Position numbers and translations under genes: made by a program
The notes under the pieces: generated by a model
Databases searched by the model: none
Told to the model about the DNA's origin: nothing
The model's input: only the letters and a program-made list of their open reading frames with translations
NCBI RefSeq assembly: GCF_043290135.1
Contig: NC_134705.1
Span: 55,033,271 to 55,097,270, forward strand
DNA: 64,000 nt
Direction: 5' to 3'
From: Rhipicephalus microplus
Lineage: Eukaryota > Arthropoda > Arachnida > Ixodida > Ixodidae
In this document: positions 56,565-64,000 of the stretch, one piece after another
How the letters are laid out: each line of letters begins with the position of its first letter
How positions within the stretch are numbered: position 1 is the stretch's first letter

Positions 56565-57713
56565 TGTCACGGACGGCTATTTTCGGCGACACCGCGTCAC
56601 GGCAATTAACGGGCGCCGTACTCCCCGACTGACCGTGAGAAACGGCGGCACATGAAAGGGAACCGATAAGTGCAAAATGGGGGTGCTCTCCTTAGAACGT
56701 CGCCGCCGACAGTTAATCCTTTTGTAACCGTGGCGACGTCTGCAAGGTCGTAGAAGGCCGCGGTATACCCCGTACAAGGATTAGACTACAAGACGCCCGG
56801 CTGAGAGCTAAGTGGTTGACCGTTCCCACGGAGAAAAGCGTGGGAAACGCTCTGGTGGCCAAGCCGTATGACAACAACCCGACAGGTTGTCACTTTCGCT
56901 AGTTGCGGGCCCTCTCCCTATTAAAAAGGGGTGGGGTCAAAATATTTTTGGGGCGGAGATTCCCCTCAATTAAACGCGCATTATTGGACCCAGGTAGAGG
57001 TCTCTTGTCACCAAGGAAGAGAGCGAGGAGACACGAGGGGGATTTAAGCGCAGGATTTTGCCCTGCTAGGCAGACTAGCCGCTGACCAAGATGGTGTAGA
57101 AACAGATAAACAAGCATCTCTTCTAGAAGTTTTTAGTGTGGCTCTGTATTGGCTAGCCACCTAAACTTAGCCGTTTGTCTAGCTGTGACGCGATATTAAC
57201 GTCTGCAACGTAGACATCGGGACTTCACTTCGAGTTAGCTCAACCTGCTCGAAGTCACCTGCAAGCACTAGCTTCCCGGAGCCACCAGCGTTGCAACACC
57301 GCCGACATCGCAGTCGTGCCAGAACTCTCTTCGACTTCTCGCTTCCGATCGTCGGGGACGCAACGCTGCCGGTCATCACACGTATGCCTTCACCTGTTTA
57401 TATCTTCGAACTTTCTCCTCTGTAGTTATCTTGTGTTAGTTGGTGTAGTTTGTAATAGTTCTCTCTCGTAAGCTGATTTATTGTTTCTGTTATATATTTC
57501 TTTAGTTGTATCAAGTGTCGATGTATTTTGTTAGTTGTATTGAAGTGTTGTATTAGATCCCGTGTGCTGCAATATCACTAGAGTAAAGTTTGTTTTGTTT
57601 TTCCCGCGTCTCTGATCTCTTCACATTCTCTGCTTGCGTACGGAACGAACCAACCTGCTGTCATTCCCGTCGCCGACTTCGCGCTGGCGACGCTAGAGTG
57701 GCAGCTTGTAACA
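56565..57713 (+). repeat. 3' LTR of Gypsy-D
   Basis: 1149 bp, same termini as the 5' LTR; followed by AGTCA, the right target duplication. Confidence 0.9.
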
Positions 57714-57718
57714 AGTCA

Positions 57719-60341
57719 ACATTCAGTAAAGAACGATTTTTTAAATCTCATATATTTAATTTTCAGTAGGCTACTTATTGGGGGAGCATCATTTGTAGTC
57801 TTAGTTTTTAGCAATGACAAACAATGTAACGTATGATCATTACATAGGGAATGTTGCCGGACGGATGTTCAGAACAGTCTATTTACTTTTGTGCGGACTG
57901 CTGCAACGGGGGTGTGTGAAAAAATCTTCATGAAAGTTGTGCACCTATCCCTGCTACATACGTGGTATTTTCTATATATAAATATATTTCCCTTGGTTAA
58001 GTATATTCATTGGTCATTTCAATTGCTTTGGTTAGTATTACTTTTATTGCGCACCATCGTTTTTGTAAAGCTAATTTTTCTTGATGCCACACTACTGCTT
58101 GAAGGACTGAAATGGACAATGATGTGCATAAATTCATCAGACCATCAGCAATACCTACTTTACATGAACTATAAGCTGCAACACTGCAACCTGCACCTGC
58201 GTGCCAGCCACAAGATAAGCTGCCGCCTTGACTAGTGATTGCGAAATGTGGTCTGCAGCGACGTTATTTGTTTGATATTTTATTGGTGCAACTCTTCATT
58301 AAGTCTTTCCCTTCTTTCCCTTTATAGAAACCAAAATTAAGGCACACTGAACAGTGCAACTTGTCGAGATGCATCCAAAATTCATATATGCACACATCAC
58401 CAATCGTAAAGTGGTCTACCTTCTACTGCTGAACTTGATGAAAAAATGGTTCATTGCATACGCGCATTTTTTTGAGCTCGCAGAGTAATTGTGTGTGAAT
58501 TTTCGCACTGTTTTATAGATATTGCATAAAAGGTGAACCCTCACTCTTTACGCGCTTAAAGATATTCAACCAAGCCAAATAAATAATATTGTGGCTGTGG
58601 TTGACATACAAACATGCAAAAACATCTCTTTATTGTTAAGGTTTTTCATTGATTTTGCTATAGCTGTGTCTCACTTTTTTAGTACTATAATTTCTGTGCA
58701 TTTATTTATGCCTTCTATCACATGAATTGCTAAATGAAAAGTCAAAGAGAAGTATGCTTACAATATACTGCCGCTTTATTGTGTGTGTTTTTTGCTCACA
58801 ATATTCAGTTATTAGCTGCAAACACACAATTAGCTACAGTGCTCATACGAATATTTTCACAAGCAAAACCAGCAAATATTGGCACATGGGCCACTAACCT
58901 GCCCCAAATTCTTCATATGGCATTTGGCTGGGTCTGAAAAAAATGCGACATCAATCTCATGTGACTTCAAATAGTCAAATAGTCTTGTAACATTTATTCT
59001 CACCCTGAAATTCACAGCTCTGCAATAAAGGAATTGTCTGGCTGTTTACCTACCAAGAGAACATAAGTAGACCATTCGATTATGGTCAACTCATGCACAA
59101 GCACAGTATGCGAAATTAGTTTTTATGCAAGAGCAAACAGAAGCTTTGCGCTCAAAAAAGGCTTCGTAACTGTAAAGTTTCGCTAAAGAAGGTCTGTTTC
59201 ACCTGTACTTGTCATCAGGTTGTGTCAAGGGTGCGTTTTCCTAGTGTATTAGGTTACAGTGCTTTCAGGCACCACGCGAAGTCGACTTGCTTCCCCTTCC
59301 CAGAGGTATATTTAGGTGCTTTGTTGTTTTTACAAACACAAAATAAAAGTTTAAGTGCTTCTAAGCCTGTCACATATGCAGGATAGCTTCTTCCAAGGGT
59401 CAAGCCATATGGAACTGTGAAATTAATGTCCATCAGCCTTTCATACCAACAAGACGGAAATAAATTTTTATGTAATCTCTCTGGCTACTTGTGAATAAGG
59501 TATTTCATTGCTTGGTTGCTGACAGAAGATTCGCGGCTTTGATCCCGTCCTCGACGGTCGTATAAAGGTGGAAGCTTAGTGATGTCTGTGTAATGTGTGG
59601 CGTCCACTAACAATAAGAAATCGCGGTTGATAGAAATTTACCTATCTTCCTGCGGTGGCGTGGCTCATAAGCATGCAGTGTTTGCGGTTATGTTCATAAG
59701 ATCATCATAAGCCCAATGTTCATGATTGATATTCGTTTTTACCCTTGTTGCGTTCTTGTCAGTGATCATCTGCATTGTTATAAAATCCTTCTCTCGTCGC
59801 TTCTGTCCCATGTTTTTGTAGGAGTGCACATTTAGTACTCTTCACATTGCATATAGGTTCCGTTGGCGTCTAAAAGGGGGAAAGGGGGGCTGCAAGATGG
59901 TGATATGCCCCCTCATGCCGCACCATTACTTGTAGCACACCCTAGCAGCAGCACTGCTATGTCACCTACCTCCAAGCTTCACTGCGATACAACTAGTGTT
60001 TCCACCCTGGAAAGCAAAATCCATGCAGCGCCCATGATTGGCTTTCTTTTACGAATACACCCGCTGTTGCACCTTGTTTCAGTGTTCTTCTTACTAATTT
60101 TTGTATGCAATTTATGTACTGATCCTTTGCACGTGTAATTTCTTTGCAAAATGTTCTCGTACAATGGCTACTTGAATTCTTGCTGCAACTGCCTAAAAGT
60201 AAGGGCACATCAGAACTTGACTTGTTTTTACACATTTTTCAACATGAGCTGCTGCAAAAAGGTTAGGAGTATAAACGAACCATTATTATTTCAATTTTAG
60301 CTATAACGACATACGCTCATCTTCGCATTACTGAGACCGCC
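57719..60341. other. Non-coding DNA, no gene seen
   Basis: AT-rich, with no recognisable element or conserved frame. A 114-codon frame at 57891-58235 is Leu/Ile/Tyr-rich and looks composition-driven. Confidence 0.55.
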
Positions 60342-60830
60342 ATGCAGGCGCGCTGTCTAGCTGTATATACAGGCACACCTGTTCGCATTCATACCTGCAC
60401 TCGGGACACCTACATCAAGGCCGCCAGAGATTACGGAAATCGCTTACGGGTCCAGTGCATTTGCCACGCGGGTCTCGAATTCATCCAGAGGTGGAACGTC
60501 TTCTGGACCGCCACCAGTTGTCGACTGGCGGCGGTGAACTGCAGCAGCTGTTTAAGGCCAGGACGGGAGTACTGCGAACCAAGACATATCGGGCCAAATA
60601 CGAAGGGGTAGACACAGTATGCAGTGCGTGTGGAGAGGAAGAAGAAACTGCCGAACACTTTATAATGTTCTGTACTTCACCCTATAGTTCAGGATGATGG
60701 CGCAGAGTTTTTCAAAGCTCTGGGGTTTAGGGAGAGGGAGGACAAAATAGACTTTAAGCGGGTAGATTTAACAAGAAGGAGGTTATCTGATTGGTGGCTA
60801 AAGTCAAGGCTCGAGTGAAAATAAACCCTT
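60342..60830 (+). mobile_element. LINE-E, 3' fragment encoding the ORF2 C-terminus
   Basis: Frame 60455-60697 encodes LQQLFKARTGVLRTKTYRAKY and CSACGEEEETAEHFIMFC, a C-x2-C...H-x4-C motif found at the C-terminus of many LINE ORF2 proteins. After a shift near 60690 it continues to RRRLSDWWLKSRLE and a stop near 60820, followed by AATAAA. The 5' part (60342-60454) is coding-like but in other frames. 5'-truncated, as is usual for LINEs. Confidence 0.75.
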
Positions 60831-60859
60831 TACTGCAAAGTACGAATCCTCAAACTCAA

Positions 60860-60964
60860 AAAGAAAAAAATAAATCTAGTTTTTGGTTCATTAAGTATTA
60901 CGGCTTGGTGGCGCTAGCCACCGCCCGATCTTAAAGGTACAGCCATATCCATCTATCCATCCAT
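60860..60964 (+). repeat. LINE 3' tail with ATCC/CATC repeats
   Basis: GGTGGCGCTAGCCACCGCCC, then AAAGGTACAGCCATATCCATC and short CATC repeats. I recognise this as a 3' end common in tick LINE insertions (memory-based). GGTGGCGCTAGCCACC is a near-perfect hairpin. Confidence 0.5.
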
Positions 60965-61965
60965 GTTGGAGAGCCAATAATCAATGGCTACCTGTATCTT
61001 GAGCAGTTTTCTCTGGCATACTTGTAAGCTCACCCGGATACGCACCAAGAACCACTGCACGCTTTAGTAAACAAAGATATTACAAATATGCTGCGTTAAG
61101 TTTCATCGTCACCAATGCCTTGAATTACAGCGAAAGCATGACAGGCGAAGTAATTTCTCTTCTTCCACTTTGCATACCCAGCGGAGGTAGGTAGCTCATA
61201 AGTATTGGTGTCACAATCTTTTTTAAGTGCCTAGCCCCGGCAGCCACGTTGTGGGACGCAACAAAAGAACATGCGGCCACTTAAATACATTTATATGCAT
61301 TGTAAAAATCCTGATTCGATAAAAGTTCATCCCATTATCGTTACTATGGCGTTACATGTAATCTTGTTTAAGCATGAAATTCTTCAAATGGTTATAACGC
61401 TCAAGCAAATGCTTGCGGTTGTCGTGGACTAATAACCATACCAGTGACCACGCACTCGTTTACACATCGTGATATCTGGTGGGTTGCCGTAGTTGATATG
61501 CAGTGACTCTATCGATGTTGCCAGAATTTATATCGGTCATTGCGGACTGATTGTTTGCGTGTTTACGTGCGCTTACGCTAATATAGGCGCACATATTTAG
61601 GACCCTAAAAGAGTGCATATGTCACAGCACGTGTGCGAACAATTACGTAAAAGAGCCTCACCTCTTGCCTTGGTGGCGCTCTTGACGTCGCACCGTTTCT
61701 TTCGAACCTGGGCGGGCGTTCGAATGATCCCCGAGACCGCGAATAATGCTGCCGTGATGTTGTCCTGTTGGGCTTTGGACCCTCGGGAGCCCTCTCATTG
61801 ACTTTCAATGGTCCGCCGGTTCACCTCGTAGCCATCGACGAGAATGGCTACAGCTCCTTTTTTGTGAAACTCGGCTGTCATGCTCGCTTAGGCTGGTTCG
61901 CCGACATCTTCACGTTGGCCGGAAACTGAGCCCTTATCTAAACTGGGCCTCAGGCGTGAGCGCAC
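60965..61965. other. Non-coding DNA, no gene seen
   Basis: No supported feature. A 67-codon minus frame at 61605-61808 is not convincing. Confidence 0.5.
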
Positions 61966-64000
61966 TTGCGATAGATGCTGATGCTGATGACCTTTGATGG
62001 ATGGCGCTTACCCACAAAGGGGGATGGGCCAAGAACCGGGCGGCAGGATACTTAAATGAAACTAGACTGAAAATGAAGCCAATCTGAAAAAGTATCTTAA
62101 AATAATACGACCAAAAAAACAAAAATGTGTGCTGAGCAAGCGGTCAAACCATCTTTTGTTTTTGAAAGAAATAAGTACGAATAATAAACTAAAGATCTGA
62201 AAAGGTAGTGGTTCACTAGCATGGTAATCTTTTAGTTGCGTGGATGTAATCAAACACAGCGGCGCATACATCCCTGTGGCATTACCCAAATGAAGTTCCG
62301 CCAAGTGATAAAATTACTGGTAAATTTACTTGTATTCCTAGCTTTTGTAATGGGGCTACTAAAAATCTTTTTCTCTGATAAGAGTAACGATGACAGAATA
62401 AAAAGAAATGTTCAATTGTTTCAATTTCGTTACACCAAATGCATAGCGGTGACGCCTTGAGCTGAGCTTTATTAAGGTAATAATTTAGTTGTGGAACTGC
62501 ACAGCGCAATCTGGTATAACTGACCTCTAACTGGCGAGATACACACCACTGTTTATTCCAGCAATAGCTCAAATGCTCGAAATCTTCAAATTTATCCAAA
62601 TTACCGTTTCCCCATTGCAGGCAAGCATTTCGGAACCTTAGCGCGGTTACGTAAACCGTATCTGGCAAAACTGGGATGGTGGGCCCACCCAGGGATACTG
62701 CTGCTAAAGAGTCCGCCATTTCGTTCAAATATAATCCGCGGTGGCCTGGTACCCATAGCAAATGCAGTTTTTTTACGTTTTTCGGTACTAAATGCCGAAA
62801 CGTAATCATCAGCTCTGAATTTACTGCCGTAGAAAGTGCATTACAAACTGATAACGAATCTGTAATGATAAATGCTAATGATTCGCTCGAGGGTAATTTT
62901 CGTAGGGCAAGAACAATGGCCAATAATTCTGCCATGAATACCGGGGTATAATCTGGGAGTCGAATTGAAAAAGACCAGTCCAAAGAAGGAGAGAAGATGC
63001 CAACCCCAGCCTTTTCTTTTGACACATATGCATCAGTCGCTATGATATTGCTTATCTCTAGGTGGGCTAGATAATCTGCTAACTGGTTATTTAAATACCT
63101 ATATGCCAATGGTTTCGCGTTATGAGGAAATATATCATGGAATTGTATGTTAAGCATTGACTTTAGGTTGTGTATTGGACCAATATGTCTAATTTTTACA
63201 TTCAGTTGCTTTAGTAGCACTTGTGCAAATACTATTTGCGGGGTGTGTAGCCGCGACCAATGGGTTTCGAAAAATAAAGTCGGTTCTTGAATGAAAGCGT
63301 AAAATGAGAGTCTTTGGTGTGAACTGTATATCTTTAAGAATGCTTGCACAGTAATAATTTTAAACCTATTTAGCAGAGAAGGTAGGCGAGCTTCCATATA
63401 CAACACGTTATTTGCAACAAACTTTGGTAGACCCAGACACAAACGCAACGCTTCTCTTTCCAGCAGTATTAGGGGTCTCATTTTATAGGCTGCGCTGCCA
63501 GAAAATAGTACACATCCGAATTCCATGATGGGCCGCACATAAAGTTTATATATCATTATTAGCACATCTCTTCTTAAACCCGCTTTACGGTTTGCAAGCT
63601 TCCGTAGCCACCCCATGGCCCGTGTTGCCTTGGAGTACACATCGTCAATGTGACTTCTCCAATTTAATGTGTCATTATATATGATGCCCAAATATTTAAG
63701 AGAATTCGCCTGTGGAATGGGCTCATTACTGTACATTAACGAGATGTTGATAGGCTGCAGAAAAGAGACTGCAAGGAGCACACTTTTCTTTACGTTCAGG
63801 GTCTTATGAATATTTTTAAGCCATCTTTCTATCATATTGAGATAATTTTGTAGGCTCTCGTATAATGATTGAAGGTCGGTATTACTTGCGAAAAAAGCAA
63901 TATCGTCCGCGTACACATATAACTGAATATCCTTAGTTGATGGAATGGAGCTTAAGAAAATGTTAAATAAAACTGGCGACAGGACAGCCCCCTGTGGAAC
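61966..64000 (-). mobile_element. LINE-F, Jockey/I-group non-LTR element with RNase H, cut by window edge
   Basis: Minus strand: RT to RNase H to C-terminus in one open frame, then about 310 bp of 3' UTR ending in GTCATCAGCATCAGCATC near 61970-61990. A CAT-type simple tail is usual in this group. The 5' part is outside the window. Least damaged LINE in the window. Confidence 0.85.
62282..64000 (-). CDS. LINE-F ORF2 (partial): RT, RNase H and C-terminus
   Basis: The frame is open for 573 codons from the right edge to the stop at 62282, with no stop or shift. It starts inside the RT at VPQGAVLSPVLFN, followed by the catalytic YADDIAFF (about 63896-63913). The thumb follows (LKYLGIIYNDTLNW, RPIMEFGCVLF). 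RNase H has all four acidic/His blocks: IATDAYVSK, ELLAIVLAL, IITDSLSV and WVPGHRGLYLNEMAD. A C-terminal zinc-like CIWCNEIETIEHFFLFC precedes the end. This ORF2 could be functional if its unseen 5' half is intact. Confidence 0.9.
   Translation of the reverse strand, partial: VPQGAVLSPVLFNIFLSSIPSTKDIQLYVYADDIAFFASNTDLQSLYESLQNYLNMIERWLKNIHKTLNVKKSVLLAVSFLQPINISLMYSNEPIPQANSLKYLGIIYNDTLNWRSHIDDVYSKATRAMGWLRKLANRKAGLRRDVLIMIYKLYVRPIMEFGCVLFSGSAAYKMRPLILLEREALRLCLGLPKFVANNVLYMEARLPSLLNRFKIITVQAFLKIYSSHQRLSFYAFIQEPTLFFETHWSRLHTPQIVFAQVLLKQLNVKIRHIGPIHNLKSMLNIQFHDIFPHNAKPLAYRYLNNQLADYLAHLEISNIIATDAYVSKEKAGVGIFSPSLDWSFSIRLPDYTPVFMAELLAIVLALRKLPSSESLAFIITDSLSVCNALSTAVNSELMITFRHLVPKNVKKLHLLWVPGHRGLYLNEMADSLAAVSLGGPTIPVLPDTVYVTALRFRNACLQWGNGNLDKFEDFEHLSYCWNKQWCVSRQLEVSYTRLRCAVPQLNYYLNKAQLKASPLCIWCNEIETIEHFFLFCHRYSYQRKRFLVAPLQKLGIQVNLPVILSLGGTSFG

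Larger units (their letters stand above)
52831..57713 (+). mobile_element. Gypsy-D, complete non-autonomous LTR retrotransposon
   Basis: Two LTRs (52831-53978 and 56565-57713, 1148 and 1149 bp) differ at roughly 20 positions by eye, about 98% identity. A perfect 5-bp target duplication AGTCA lies at 52826-52830 and 57714-57718. A purine-rich AAAGTGGGGGGCAA precedes the 3' LTR. The 2.6-kb interior has one gag-like frame and no protease, RT, RNase H or integrase, so it must be mobilised by another element. It is among the youngest insertions here. Confidence 0.88.

Noticed and set aside
57891..58235. 114-codon + frame
   Set aside because: Leu/Ile/Tyr-rich translation of AT-rich DNA; no domain, no neighbours.

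Overview
The window is a repeat-dense stretch of an animal nuclear genome. It has no operons, no ribosome-binding sites and no recognisable ordinary host gene. Nearly every supported coding feature belongs to a transposable element, usually broken by stops or frameshifts. The element types, the long AT-rich gaps, the (TA)n microsatellites and two tRNA-derived SINE copies point to an arthropod. The SINE and LINE tails resemble sequences I associate with hard ticks (Ixodidae), so tick is my best guess; this is recognition from memory, not a search result.

Layout, left to right. 1-2164: 3' part of a CR1/Jockey-like LINE on the + strand, running into (TA)n. 2165-3017: (TA)n blocks and two small repeats, one bounded by 22-bp inverted repeats. 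3018-10782: a Penelope-like element (PLE) locus with two head-to-tail copies on the minus strand and a third, truncated copy inverted against them. Each copy carries a hammerhead-ribozyme motif. Copy 1 has an SGNH-hydrolase-like reading frame in the same frame as its reverse transcriptase/GIY-YIG protein. 11045-16420: decayed LINE-A (minus). 16565-16834: a PIF/Harbinger (HARBI1-like) transposase exon with good splice signals. 16835-22917: about 6 kb of non-coding DNA with one 204-bp tandem duplication. 22918-27475: decayed LINE-B (minus). 27476-30101: non-coding DNA with two SINEs. 30102-35209: LINE-C (+), with four 218-bp monomers in front of an ORF1 that carries a 2A-like motif.

35214-52722 is a nested set. 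Gypsy-A (+; order gag-protease-integrase-RT) is split inside its integrase zinc-binding motif by Gypsy-B (minus, 38218-50792) with a 4-bp target duplication. One LTR of Gypsy-B is itself split by about 10.2 kb containing a truncated Gypsy-C (minus) and a TX1-like LINE-D (minus). 52831-57713: a complete non-autonomous LTR element (Gypsy-D, +) with LTRs about 98% identical by eye and a perfect 5-bp target duplication. 57719-61965: mostly non-coding with a LINE-E fragment. 61966-64000: LINE-F (minus), whose RT-RNase H frame is open to the window edge.

The elements do not form a pathway. Shared themes are nesting, (TA)n flanks, 3' ends rich in AATAAA, and inactivation by single transitions or homopolymer slips. 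The parts most worth a second look are the PLE locus (ribozymes, in-frame SGNH module, inverted junction), the 218-bp monomer array with the 2A-bearing ORF1, and Gypsy-D.
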